NCBI GenBank assembly: GCA_964640085.1
Contig: CAZXFA010000020.1
Span: 1-47,593, forward strand
Reading direction: 5' to 3'
Source: CAZXFA01 sp964640085
GTDB lineage: Bacteria > Actinomycetota > UBA4738 > HRBIN12
DNA length: 47,593 bases
The translations under genes and the position numbers were made by a program. The notes beneath the pieces are model-generated. The model was given only the letters and a program-made list of their open reading frames with translations. It had not been told where the DNA came from and made no database searches. Below are positions 23,646 to 31,595 of the stretch, piece after piece (the first letter of the stretch is position 1; every line of letters starts with the position of its first letter).

Positions 23646-23651
23646 AGTATA
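23646..23651 (-). promoter_or_regulatory. Candidate -10 box before the rimP leader terminator
   Basis: TATACT is one base from the TATAAT consensus, but no -35 is seen 16-18 bases upstream. If used, it would give a leader of about 65 bases containing the terminator at 23588-23614. Confidence 0.35.
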
Positions 23652-23664
23652 CCGGTCGGGCGAC

Positions 23665-23946
23665 TCAGAGCGCGCGTCGCTGGCCGCCGGGACGGTTCCA
23701 GTGGTCCCGGGCGCTCATCCGCCGGGCCATCCGCGGATCGTCCCAGCCACGGTGCAGGCGCAGCCCGAGCTCGCGGCAGATCGCCTCGGCAGCGGCCTCC
23801 GAAGGCACGACGTCGCGGACCCAGGTCCCTTCGACATCGATCACGACCAGGTCCCAGGTCTCCCGGCCCACGTGCTGGAGCACCGCCTCGGCCTCGGGGT
23901 GCATCTTCGCGAAGTCCCGGAGGCGGCCGGCGGCCCGCGCGCTCAC
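23665..23946 (-). CDS. Small protein of unknown function coupled to proS
   Basis: A 93-residue cytosolic-looking protein without signal peptide or membrane segment. It has a basic N-terminus (SARAAGRLRDFAKMHPEAEAVLQHVGRETWDLVVIDVEG) and a basic C-terminus (ARRMSARDHWNRPGGQRRAL), with a central alpha/beta region containing two tryptophans. No motif is familiar. The GTG start at 23946 overlaps the proS stop as GTGA, which argues for a real gene translated with proS. The next feature on the strand is the terminator before rimP. The coupling suggests a link to prolyl-tRNA synthesis, but that is only context. Confidence 0.7.
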   Translation of the reverse strand: MSARAAGRLRDFAKMHPEAEAVLQHVGRETWDLVVIDVEGTWVRDVVPSEAAAEAICRELGLRLHRGWDDPRMARRMSARDHWNRPGGQRRAL

Positions 23947-25652
23947 GGCGCCTGCTCGAGCAGGCCCAGTGCGGCCGAGGCCGCCTCGGCCAACGGCGCC
24001 GTCCGGCGCTCCCCCGTGGCCCGGAGCTTCAGGTCCACCGTCTCCGCCTCCACCCCGCGCCGGCCGACGACGACCTGGACCGGGTACCCGATCAGGTCCG
24101 CATCGGCGAACTTCACCCCCGCTGTCTCCTCGCGGTCGTCGATCGCGACACCGACGCCCGACCGCAGCAGGTCGCGGTGGATCCGTTCGGACTCCGCGAG
24201 GACGCGCTCGTCGTCCCGGTTCGCGATCACGACGACCACGTCGAACGGGGCGATGACCCTCGGCAACCGGAGCCCAGCCTGGTCGTGGTACTGCTCGACG
24301 GCGGCGGCCAGGACGCGGGAGATGCCGATACCGTACGATCCCATCTGGTACGGCCGCTCCGATCCGTCCTCGTCGATGAACCGTGCGCCGAGCGGACCCG
24401 AGTAGTTCGTGTGCAGCTGGTAGATGTGGCCGAGGACGATCGCCCGGCCGACGTGGAGCGTCCCGCCGTCCTTCGGGCAGCGGTCGCCCTCGCGGAGGGC
24501 CAGGACGTCCTCGAACCGGTCGATCCGGAAGTCACGCGGCGTGTTCACGCCGGTGGCGTGCCGATCGGGCTGGTTCGCCCCCGTCACCCAGTCGGCGCCC
24601 CCGCGGACCACGGGGTCGGCGACGATCATGACGTCCTCGCCCATGCCCTGCGGCCCGACGAACCCCTTCACGAACCGGCGCGCTTCGAAGTCGCCGTCTT
24701 CGAACCGGGCGACCGGGGTCGGGAAGAAGGCCCGCTCGAGCTTGGCTTCCTCCACCTCGCGATCGCCCGGTACCAGCACCGCGACGGTCATCCCCCCGGC
24801 GTCAAACAGCATCGTCTTGAGCATCCGTTCGGGCGGGCACCCCAGGAGCGCCGAGACCGCCTCGATCGTGGAGGCGCCGGGCGTATTCACGACCTCGAGC
24901 GGCGCCAGCCCCTCCTGCGTAGCCGGCTCCGGCGGCATCGGTGTGGCCGCCTTCCAGTCGGCCGTGTAGTCGCCGTTCTCGCACTCGACGAAGCGATCCT
25001 CGCCCACCTCGGCTCGCGCCATGTACTCGTGGTTGACGCCGCCGCCGATCTGCCCGGGCTCGGCCTCGACGACCACGTAGTCCAGGCCGAGGCGGCCGAA
25101 GATACGGATGTAGGCGTCGTACATGACCCGGTAGGAGCGGGCCATCCCCTCCTCGTCGCGGTCGAACGTGTAGGCGTCCTTCATCAGGAACTCGCGCCCT
25201 CGCAGCAGCCCGAACCGCGGCCGGAACTCGTCCCGGTACTTCCACTCGATCTGGTACAGGCTCACCGGGAGATCGCGATACGAGGGCAGCTCCGCATCGA
25301 TGAGCGGGGTCACCACCTCCTCCTGCGTCGGGCCCAGCACCATCTCCCGTCCGTGACGGTCCCTCAGGCGGAACATGGCCTCGCCGTACAGATCGAGGCG
25401 GCCCGTCGCCCGCCAGGGCTCAGCCGGAAGGACGATCGGCATCCGGATCTCCTGCGCCCCCGAGGCGTCCATCTCTTCCCGGACGATCCGTTCGATCTTC
25501 CGCATCGAACGCAGTCCGAGCGGGAGCGTGGTATAGACCCCGGCCGCCACCTGCCGGATGAACCCCGCCCGCAGCAGGAGACGATGCGAGGCGATCTCCG
25601 CCTCGGCGGGGTCCTCCCGCAGGGTGGGCACGAACGCCGTCGAGAGCCTCAT
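23943..25652 (-). CDS. proS: Prolyl-tRNA synthetase (bacterial type with editing domain)
   Basis: Charges tRNA-Pro; class II synthetase of 569 residues. Motif 1 is in GVYTTLPLGLRSMRKIERIVREE (38-60 region), motif 2 is EFRPRFGLLRGREFLMKDAYTF (142-163), and motif 3 is MGSYGIGISRVLAAAVEQ (437-454). The segment of about 225-400 is the inserted editing (INS) domain that hydrolyses Ala-tRNA-Pro, with VKGFVGPQGMG. The C-terminal anticodon-binding domain ends near position 569. The ATG at 25652 matches the family N-terminus MRLSTAFVPTLRED; earlier in-frame codons lie in the trpE leader. A TATCCT box nine bases before the ATG suggests a nearly leaderless mRNA. Confidence 0.97.
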   Translation of the reverse strand: MRLSTAFVPTLREDPAEAEIASHRLLLRAGFIRQVAAGVYTTLPLGLRSMRKIERIVREEMDASGAQEIRMPIVLPAEPWRATGRLDLYGEAMFRLRDRHGREMVLGPTQEEVVTPLIDAELPSYRDLPVSLYQIEWKYRDEFRPRFGLLRGREFLMKDAYTFDRDEEGMARSYRVMYDAYIRIFGRLGLDYVVVEAEPGQIGGGVNHEYMARAEVGEDRFVECENGDYTADWKAATPMPPEPATQEGLAPLEVVNTPGASTIEAVSALLGCPPERMLKTMLFDAGGMTVAVLVPGDREVEEAKLERAFFPTPVARFEDGDFEARRFVKGFVGPQGMGEDVMIVADPVVRGGADWVTGANQPDRHATGVNTPRDFRIDRFEDVLALREGDRCPKDGGTLHVGRAIVLGHIYQLHTNYSGPLGARFIDEDGSERPYQMGSYGIGISRVLAAAVEQYHDQAGLRLPRVIAPFDVVVVIANRDDERVLAESERIHRDLLRSGVGVAIDDREETAGVKFADADLIGYPVQVVVGRRGVEAETVDLKLRATGERRTAPLAEAASAALGLLEQAP

Positions 25653-25661
25653 CGGGGCCAC

Positions 25662-25667
25662 AGGATA
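25662..25667 (-). promoter_or_regulatory. Candidate -10 box of a near-leaderless proS promoter
   Basis: TATCCT fits TANNNT and sits nine bases before the proS ATG. No -35 is recognisable. Confidence 0.4.
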
Positions 25668-25816
25668 TCGGGCGCCGGGGGCGCGGCACCGCCGTTGACG
25701 GCCTGGGGGCCAGGTGGGAGCATCGGCCGCACGTGGGCGGCCGCGCGCTCCGCTGGGCCTGGCGCCGGGAGGGGTGACCCGGAGCCTCCGCGCGTCCGCA
25801 TCGACCGAGCCGAACG

Positions 25817-25853
25817 GAGCCCCGGGAACCCCCGGGGCTCGTACGTTCCCGGG
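25817..25853 (+). promoter_or_regulatory. Mutually exclusive hairpins in the trpE leader
   Basis: A ten-base perfect stem GAGCCCCGGG/CCCGGGGCTC (25817-25826 with 25831-25840, AACC loop) shares its left arm with a second perfect stem CCCGGGAAC/GTTCCCGGG (25821-25829 with 25845-25853). Only one can form at a time. The trpE ribosome site GAGGAGGG begins at about 25865. No Trp-rich leader peptide, T-box sequence or T-tract was found, so the mechanism is open. The rest of the 230-base gap holds no gene. Confidence 0.45.
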
Positions 25854-25882
25854 CCCGTCGCCGAGAGGAGGGAGCCGAGCGG

Positions 25883-27355
25883 GTGAAGGTGTCGCCGGAG
25901 CCGGAAGTGTTCGACGAGCTGTCGAGCCGTCACCCGCTCGTCCCGGTCTGGACGGAGCTGCTCGCCGACGTCTCGACGCCGGTGGGTGTGTTCCCCGCAC
26001 TCGCGGGCCCGGGTCCCGGCGTGCTGCTCGAGAGCGTCGAGCGCTCCGAGCGCTGGGGCCGGTACTCGTTCGTAGCGGGCGACCCGGCGGCGGTGGTGGT
26101 GGCGGACCAGGACGGCCTGCACGTTCAGGACGTCGCCCGCGACCTCGGGTTCTCCGGCTCGCGCCCGAGCGGAGACGCCCGGGTCGATCTCGTCGCGCTC
26201 GCCGAGCGCCTCCGCGCGCCGCGGCTCGAGGGCCTGCCGGCCCTCACGGGCGGCCTCGTCGGGTACCTCTCCTACGAGGCCGCGGGGCTACTCGACCGCC
26301 TCCCGACCCTGCGACGCGAGGCGACGTGCCCACCGATCGGGATGTTGATCGTCGACCGGGCGGTCGTGTTCGACCACTGGCGGCAGCGGCTCTTCCTCGT
26401 GGCCCATGCCCCGGCCGGGGATCGCGCCGCGGGGATCTCGGCCCTCGAGGACCTCTCGGCCCGACTGACCGAGCCGGCCGCCGTCGGCCCTGAGCAGCTC
26501 AGTGACGGGTCCGCCGCCGACGGCGGCCGCCCGAACATGCCGGACGAGCGCTTCCGCGAGATCGTCCGCACGATGAAGGAGCATGTGTTCGCGGGCGACA
26601 TCTACCAGGGTGTTCCGTCGAGGCGGGTGACGTTCCCGTCGACGCGCGGAGGCTTCCCCGTCTATCGGCGCCTGCGCGTCACCAACCCCGCCCCGTACAT
26701 GTTCTTCGTCCGGGTCCTCGGGCTCGAGCTCGCGGGCTCGTCCCCAGAGCCGCTCGTCCGCGTCGAGGGCCGGACCGTGAGCACGCGCCCCATCGCCGGC
26801 ACACGCCCGCGTGGGGAGACCGAGACGCGCGACCGCCTGTACGAGCACGAGCTCCTCGCCGACCCGAAGGAGCGCGCCGAGCACGCGATGCTCGTGGACC
26901 TGGCGCGGAACGACCTCGGCAGGGTGTGCACGCCGGGCACGGTCCGCCCGACCGAGTTGATGGAGGTCGAGCGGTTCTCGAAGGTGATGCACATCGTGAG
27001 CACGGTCGAGGGCGAGCTCGCCGAGGGTCGGCACCCGCTCGACGCGCTCGCGGTGACATTCCCCGCCGGCACCGTCACCGGCGCCCCGAAGCGGCGCGCG
27101 ATGGAGCTGATCGCCGAGCTCGAGCCCTCCGCCCGCGGCCCCTACGCGGGGGCGGTGGGCTACCTGACGTTCGCCGGAGACCTGGACTTCTGCATCACGA
27201 TCCGGACCGCGGTGGTGGCCGACGGCCAGGCGCACGTCCAGACGGGAGCCGGGATCGTGGCGGACTCGGACCCGGACGTCGAGCTCGCGGAGACGAAGGC
27301 CAAGGCCGCCGCGCTCCTGCCCGCGGTCGTGGAGGCCGAGGAGCTCGCGACGTGA
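25883..27355 (+). CDS. trpE: Anthranilate synthase component I
   Basis: Chorismate-utilising subunit that, with glutamine-derived ammonia from TrpG, makes anthranilate for tryptophan. It has 490 residues. LLES at 48-51 with RYSF at 60-63 forms the Trp feedback-binding motif. The chorismate-binding core follows with FAGDIYQGVPSRRV (237-249), IAGTRPRG (304-311), the metal-binding LLADPKERAEHAMLVDLARNDLG region, KVMHIVS and FPAGTVTGAPKRRAMELI (393-410). At 242-246 most relatives have QVVxS, here QGVPS. The GTG at 25883 has GAGGAGGG 11 bases before it. It overlaps trpG as GTGA. Other trp genes are not in the window. Confidence 0.95.
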   Translation: MKVSPEPEVFDELSSRHPLVPVWTELLADVSTPVGVFPALAGPGPGVLLESVERSERWGRYSFVAGDPAAVVVADQDGLHVQDVARDLGFSGSRPSGDARVDLVALAERLRAPRLEGLPALTGGLVGYLSYEAAGLLDRLPTLRREATCPPIGMLIVDRAVVFDHWRQRLFLVAHAPAGDRAAGISALEDLSARLTEPAAVGPEQLSDGSAADGGRPNMPDERFREIVRTMKEHVFAGDIYQGVPSRRVTFPSTRGGFPVYRRLRVTNPAPYMFFVRVLGLELAGSSPEPLVRVEGRTVSTRPIAGTRPRGETETRDRLYEHELLADPKERAEHAMLVDLARNDLGRVCTPGTVRPTELMEVERFSKVMHIVSTVEGELAEGRHPLDALAVTFPAGTVTGAPKRRAMELIAELEPSARGPYAGAVGYLTFAGDLDFCITIRTAVVADGQAHVQTGAGIVADSDPDVELAETKAKAAALLPAVVEAEELAT

Positions 27356-27921
27356 TCCTCGTCGTCGACCACTACGACAGCTTCACGTACAACCTCGTGC
27401 AGCTGATCGAGAGCCTCGGCCACCGGACCGAGGTCGTGAAGAGCGACGCCGAGCCGGCCGAGGCCCTCGTCGGGCGGCGGCCGGCCGCCGTGGTCCTGTC
27501 GCCCGGACCGGGTCGCCCCGAGGACGCGGGGGTCTTCACCGAGCTGCTGCGGATCCTGCCCGCGGAGGCGCCGGTGCTCGGCGTGTGCCTCGGGCACCAG
27601 GCGATGGGGATCGTCGCCGGCGGGCACGTCGAGCGTGCCACCCCGGTCCACGGCAAGGCGTCGCTCGTCCATCACGAGGGTACGGGCATCCTGATCGGCC
27701 TTCCGAACCCGTTCGAGGCCGCCCGGTACCACTCTCTGGTCGTGACCCGCGAGGACCTGCCCCCGGAGCTGGAGCTCACCGCCTGGAGCGACGACGGGCT
27801 CGTGATGGCCACCCAGCACCGGGCCCTCCCGCGGTTCGGCGTGCAGTTCCACCCGGAGTCGATCCTCACCCCCGAGGGCCCGAGGATCGTGCGCAACTTC
27901 CTGGAGCTCGCCCCGCGCTAG
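27352..27921 (+). CDS. trpG: Anthranilate/aminodeoxychorismate synthase glutamine amidotransferase
   Basis: Supplies ammonia from glutamine to TrpE. A 189-residue class I glutamine amidotransferase with VVDHYDSFTYNLVQ, LSPGPGRPEDAG (oxyanion loop), nucleophile Cys79 in VLGVCLGHQAMG, and His167/Glu169 in FGVQFHPESI. The GTG start overlaps the trpE stop in a GTGA, so the pair is coupled. The same subunit type also serves PabB (folate), and nothing in the sequence excludes a dual role. Its TAG stop overlaps the TAG of convergent ispG in the palindrome CTAG. Confidence 0.95.
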   Translation: MILVVDHYDSFTYNLVQLIESLGHRTEVVKSDAEPAEALVGRRPAAVVLSPGPGRPEDAGVFTELLRILPAEAPVLGVCLGHQAMGIVAGGHVERATPVHGKASLVHHEGTGILIGLPNPFEAARYHSLVVTREDLPPELELTAWSDDGLVMATQHRALPRFGVQFHPESILTPEGPRIVRNFLELAPR

Positions 27922-29018
27922 GCCTCGGCGGGCTCGGCCTCCCGTTCGCGCTCCGCGGCGATCCGCTTCGCCTCCTCGATCAGGCGCTCGACGAACAGGT
28001 CCTCGGGGATCTTGTCGATCACCTCGCCCTTGACCACCAGGAACCCCTGGCCTTTGCCGGCGGCGATCCCGAGGTCGGCCTCGCGTGCCTCGCCGGGGCC
28101 GTTCACGACGCATCCCATCACCGCGACGCGGATCGGAACCTTCAGCCCCTCGCGCTCGAGAGCCTCGTGGACCTGCTTCGTGAGGCCCAGGACGTCCACC
28201 TCGGCGCGACCACAGCTCGGACAGGCCACCAGATCGAGCCCCCGCCTCCGCAGCCCGAGGGACTGCAGGATCCAGGTCCCGACCTTGACCTCCTCCACCG
28301 GATCGTCGGTGAGTGAGACCCTGATCGTGTCGCCGATCCCATCGGCGAGCAGCGCGCCGATCCCCACCGCGCTCTTGACGCCGCCCATCGGCATCGGCCC
28401 GGCCTCGGTCACCCCGAGGTGCAGCGGATAGTCGCAAGCCGCCGCGAGCTGTCGGTACGCCTCGATCATCACCCGCGGGTTGGAGTGCTTGACCGAGATC
28501 TTGATGTCCGTGAATCCCTCGTCCTCCAGGATCCGGGCCTCGTCCAGCGCGCTCTCGACGAGGGCCTCGGCGGTCGGCGCGCCGTGCTTGGCGAGCAGGT
28601 CCTTCTCGAGCGAGCCCGCGTTCACCCCGATCCGGATCGGAACGCCCCGGGCCTTGGCCTCGCGCGCGATCAGCCGGACCTTGTCCTGGTACCTGATGTT
28701 CCCGGGGTTGATGCGCAGCCCGTGGATCCCTGCCTCGAGCGCGGCCACCGCGTACTTCCACTGGAAGTGGATGTCGGCCACCACCGGGACGGTCGACTTC
28801 GCCGCGATCGCGGTCAACGCCTCGGCGTCCTCCCAGTGCGGTATCGCCACCCGCACGATGTCGACGCCGGCGGCTACGAGCGAGGCGATCTGCTGGAGCG
28901 TCGCGTTGATGTCCGCGGTCTTCGTCGTCGTCATCGACTGCACGCGGACCGGGGCTTCGCCACCCACGGTGACGTCGCCGACGCGGATCTGCCGAGAGCG
29001 TCTGCGCTGCGCGAGCAT
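27918..29018 (-). CDS. ispG: 4-hydroxy-3-methylbut-2-enyl diphosphate synthase (IspG/GcpE)
   Basis: Iron-sulfur enzyme of the MEP isoprenoid pathway, converting MEcPP to HMBPP. The 366 residues have VQSMTTTKTADINAT, PVVADIHFQWKYA, GLRINPGNI and MPMGGVKSAVGIG. The [4Fe-4S] ligands are Cys266 and Cys269 in ACPSCGR and Cys303 in MGCVVNGPGEA, where Glu310 is also conserved. It is the single-domain bacterial form. With dxr nearby, two MEP enzymes lie in this block. A TAGCCT box nine bases before the ATG and a GGAG directly abutting the ATG (too close to act as a ribosome site) both favour a leaderless mRNA. Confidence 0.97.
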   Translation of the reverse strand: MLAQRRRSRQIRVGDVTVGGEAPVRVQSMTTTKTADINATLQQIASLVAAGVDIVRVAIPHWEDAEALTAIAAKSTVPVVADIHFQWKYAVAALEAGIHGLRINPGNIRYQDKVRLIAREAKARGVPIRIGVNAGSLEKDLLAKHGAPTAEALVESALDEARILEDEGFTDIKISVKHSNPRVMIEAYRQLAAACDYPLHLGVTEAGPMPMGGVKSAVGIGALLADGIGDTIRVSLTDDPVEEVKVGTWILQSLGLRRRGLDLVACPSCGRAEVDVLGLTKQVHEALEREGLKVPIRVAVMGCVVNGPGEAREADLGIAAGKGQGFLVVKGEVIDKIPEDLFVERLIEEAKRIAAEREREAEPAEA

Positions 29019-29027
29019 CTCCGGCCC

Positions 29028-29033
29028 AGGCTA
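29028..29033 (-). promoter_or_regulatory. Candidate -10 box of a near-leaderless ispG promoter
   Basis: TAGCCT, the same hexamer as before rpsO, nine bases before the ispG ATG. No -35 is recognisable. Confidence 0.4.
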
Positions 29034-29038
29034 CCGGC

Positions 29039-29488
29039 TCACCCGCCGAACACGTGGAACACGACCTGGCGCTCCTTCGGCTCGTCCATCTCGAACAGGA
29101 TCAGCCGCTGCCAGCGCCCGAGCATCGGCTCCCCCCCGGCGACCGGGATCGAGTGCGAGGAGGCCGAGAGCAGCATCGCCTTCACGTGCGAATGGCCGTT
29201 CCGCCGCTCGTGCGACTCGTCGAGGTTCTGCGTCCGGCGTGCGAGGTCGTCGTGCGCGTAGTAGAGGTCGTCCGGGACCAGGTGCCGGAGGCGGCTCCGG
29301 AAGTCCTCGAGCGCGCCGTCCTCCCACTCGTTGACCAGGAGGGCACAGGTGGTGTGCGGGCAGTACGCGACGACCGCCCCCTCGGTCACGCCGGCGTCCT
29401 TGATCGCCCGCTCAAGGTCCTCGGTGAGGTCCAGGTAGGCGTAGCGCTCCGGTGCCGTGACCTCGCTCGTGATCGTGGCGGACTTCAC
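29039..29488 (-). CDS. YjbQ/UPF0047 family protein
   Basis: A 149-residue protein of the YjbQ family, some members of which show weak thiamine-phosphate synthase activity in vitro. The signature is CPHTTCALLVNEWEDG (about 43-58), SHVKAMLLSASSHSIPV and GRWQRLILFEMDEP, with the conserved histidines thought to bind a metal. The real cellular role of the family is unclear. The GTG start at 29488 overlaps the histidine kinase stop as GTGA. It is followed after 20 bases by the ispG promoter. Co-expression with a sensor kinase is unexpected and probably historical. Confidence 0.88.
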   Translation of the reverse strand: MKSATITSEVTAPERYAYLDLTEDLERAIKDAGVTEGAVVAYCPHTTCALLVNEWEDGALEDFRSRLRHLVPDDLYYAHDDLARRTQNLDESHERRNGHSHVKAMLLSASSHSIPVAGGEPMLGRWQRLILFEMDEPKERQVVFHVFGG

Positions 29489-30822
29489 AGGCTCCTCCTC
29501 GTCTCGGGGGCGGTCGGTAGCTCGAACGTGAACACGGCGCCCTTGCCGGGCTCGCTCTCGGCCCAGATCCGGCCGCCGTGGGCCTCGACGACCGATCGGG
29601 CGATCGCGAGGCCGATCCCGGTCCCACCCTCGTTGCGCGAGCGGGCGGTGTCGACGCGATAGAACCGCTCGAACAGCCGAGGCAGGTGCTCACCCGCGAT
29701 ACCGGGGCCGGTGTCGGCCACCGTCACGTCGACGGCGCCGTCGCGACGGGAGGCCGTCACCTTCACGCGGCCGCCGGGGGGCGTGAAACGCAGCGCGTTG
29801 TCGAGCAGGTTGAACAGGACCTGGTGCACGCGTTCGGGATCCGCGCGCAGGGCGGGGAGGTCCGCGGGGACGTCCTCCTCCACCGTCACCCCGCGGCCCG
29901 GACGGGCCACGTCGATCTCCGAGAGCACCTGGGTCACGAGCGGGCGGATCTCGACCCGCTCCAGCCGCAGGGGAACGTCGCCCGACTCCAGGCGCGAGAG
30001 CTCGAGCAGCTGGTCGACGAGGCGACCGAGCCGCTCGGACTGGGCGAGCATCACTTGGAGCGTTTCGGGATCCGGGTGCTCGACGCCGTCCAGCAGGTTC
30101 TCCAGGTGCGCCCGGAGCGCCGAGATCGGCGTCTTCAGCTCGTGCGAGACGTTGGCCACCAGGTCGCGCCGCATCCGCTCCAACCCGGCCAGCTCGCCGC
30201 TCATGCGGTTGAACGCCACGGCGAGCTGGCCCACCTCGTCGCGCGAGCCCGTGGAGACGCGCTGGTCGTAGTCCCCCGTCTCCATCCGCCGGGCCGCCCC
30301 CGCCATGTCGCGGAGGGGCTGCGTCATCCCTCGCGCGAGCCACCGCGCCACGACCAGCGAGATCGCGGCAGCTACCGCACCGGCCACGAACAACTGCCCC
30401 CAGAACTCGGAGAGGAACCGAGTGGAGGCCACCAGGAAGTTGGGCTCCTCGCGGAGCGCGTAGAACATGACGACGGAACCGTCCGGGGCTCGGTTGGGCA
30501 CCGCCGCGTACTCCACCCCGTTCGCGACCCCGACGTGGACCCCGCCGCCGAACCGCGGAGGTTCCGCGAGCCGGGGGCCGATCCAAGTGAGCTGGCCCGC
30601 CTCCAGGCGCGCGAACGACGTCCCGCCGGGCCCCTGCGGCGCCTCGCTCCGGCTCTGCCCTTGGGCGAGCCGGAGCAGCTCGACCAGGTCCGCGTCGCGG
30701 AACTCGTTGCGCAGCGCGAACCCGAGGATGAAGTACACGAGGACCACGGTCATCCCGACCGCGAACACGATGACCGAACCCAGCTTGGCGCGGATCGTCG
30801 GGAGGCGATCGAGCGGTCGCAC
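29485..30822 (-). CDS. HAMP-domain sensor histidine kinase
   Basis: Membrane sensor of a two-component pair, 445 residues. TM1 is at about 14-37 and an extracellular sensor region at about 40-140. TM2 at about 143-160 is followed by a HAMP domain (160-213). The H-box ANVSHELKTPISALRAHLENLLD contains phospho-accepting His227. The ATP-binding domain has FNLLDNALRFTPPGG (N-box), VADTGPGIAGEH (G1), FERFYRVDTARSRNEGGTGIGLAI (F/G2). Sensor ligand unknown. The GTG at 30822 is two bases after the response regulator stop and has GGGAGGA before it. A longer frame upstream only overlaps the regulator. Coupled by GTGA to the YjbQ gene. Confidence 0.93.
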   Translation of the reverse strand: MRPLDRLPTIRAKLGSVIVFAVGMTVVLVYFILGFALRNEFRDADLVELLRLAQGQSRSEAPQGPGGTSFARLEAGQLTWIGPRLAEPPRFGGGVHVGVANGVEYAAVPNRAPDGSVVMFYALREEPNFLVASTRFLSEFWGQLFVAGAVAAAISLVVARWLARGMTQPLRDMAGAARRMETGDYDQRVSTGSRDEVGQLAVAFNRMSGELAGLERMRRDLVANVSHELKTPISALRAHLENLLDGVEHPDPETLQVMLAQSERLGRLVDQLLELSRLESGDVPLRLERVEIRPLVTQVLSEIDVARPGRGVTVEEDVPADLPALRADPERVHQVLFNLLDNALRFTPPGGRVKVTASRRDGAVDVTVADTGPGIAGEHLPRLFERFYRVDTARSRNEGGTGIGLAIARSVVEAHGGRIWAESEPGKGAVFTFELPTAPETRRSL

Positions 30823-30824
30823 GC

Positions 30825-31520
30825 TCAGAGATCCTCCCGGAACGCATAGCCCACACCGTGGACGGTCCGGATGAAGCGGGGCTCGCCGCCCTCCTCGTCG
30901 AGCTTGCGACGGATCCGGGCCACGTGGGAGTCGACCACCCGCCCGCCCGCGTAGTCGCGGTAGCCCCACACGCGATCCATCAGCTGGTCGCGGCTGAGCA
31001 CCACGCCCGGGTCTCGGGCCAGCTCCAGCAGGATCTCGAACTCGAGCGGGGTGAGCTGCACCTCGCGACCGTCCACGGTAACCTGCCGCCGGGCAGCGTC
31101 CACCCGGAGGGTACCGCGGACCAGCGGCTCGGCGGCTGGCGCGGGGCGGATCCGGTCAACGCGCCGCAGGATCGCCTTCACGCGCACCACGAGCTCGCGG
31201 AGGCTGAAGGGCTTGGTGAGGTAGTCGTCGGCCCCCACCGCGAAGCCCGCCACCTTGTCCGCCTCGTCGGTCCGGGCGGTCAACATCAGCACCGGGACCC
31301 ATCGGTCGCGCTGGAGCTCGCGGCACACGTCCAGTCCATCCATGCCGGGCAGCATCAGGTCCAGCACGACGAGGTCGGGGCGCTCGAGGGCGGCGATCCC
31401 GAGCGCCTGCGAGCCATCGAACGCGACCAGCACGCGGAACCCCTCGCTCTCGAGCCGCGCGCGCACCGCCTCGGCGATCGCCTCCTCGTCGTCGACGACG
31501 AGGACGGTCTGTGGGGTCAC
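30825..31520 (-). CDS. OmpR/PhoB family response regulator
   Basis: DNA-binding partner of the adjacent kinase, 231 residues. The receiver domain has the acidic pair Asp10-Asp11, phosphorylation site Asp54 (VVLDLMLPGMDG) and Lys103 in YLTKPFSLREL. A winged-helix effector domain follows (about 135-228) with QLTPLEFEILLELARDPGVVLSR and RVVDSHVARIRRKL. The family binds direct repeats; the targets here are unknown. The GTG start at 31520 has a TACGAT box exactly six bases upstream and no ribosome site, so it should be translated from a leaderless mRNA. The kinase follows after two bases. Confidence 0.95.
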   Translation of the reverse strand: MTPQTVLVVDDEEAIAEAVRARLESEGFRVLVAFDGSQALGIAALERPDLVVLDLMLPGMDGLDVCRELQRDRWVPVLMLTARTDEADKVAGFAVGADDYLTKPFSLRELVVRVKAILRRVDRIRPAPAAEPLVRGTLRVDAARRQVTVDGREVQLTPLEFEILLELARDPGVVLSRDQLMDRVWGYRDYAGGRVVDSHVARIRRKLDEEGGEPRFIRTVHGVGYAFREDL

Positions 31521-31526
31521 GAGCCC

Positions 31527-31532
31527 ATCGTA
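31527..31532 (-). promoter_or_regulatory. Candidate -10 box, leaderless promoter of the two-component operon
   Basis: TACGAT exactly six bases before the GTG of the response regulator; the same hexamer and spacing occur at 43590-43595. No -35 is recognisable. Confidence 0.45.
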
Positions 31533-31595
31533 GCCGCGGCCCGTGGGCGTCCTCCTCGGGCCATGTTGAGAAATCGTGGCGCCGGGTGGGGCCCT

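Noticed and set aside
25653..25882. T-box or Trp-leader attenuator for proS/trpE
   Set aside because: No AGGGTGGNACCGCG-like T-box sequence and no short frame with consecutive Trp codons was found; only the alternative hairpins are reported.
23637..25886. 749-residue plus-strand open frame opposite proS
   Set aside because: Shadow of prolyl-tRNA synthetase; it also runs through the terminator and the trpE leader.
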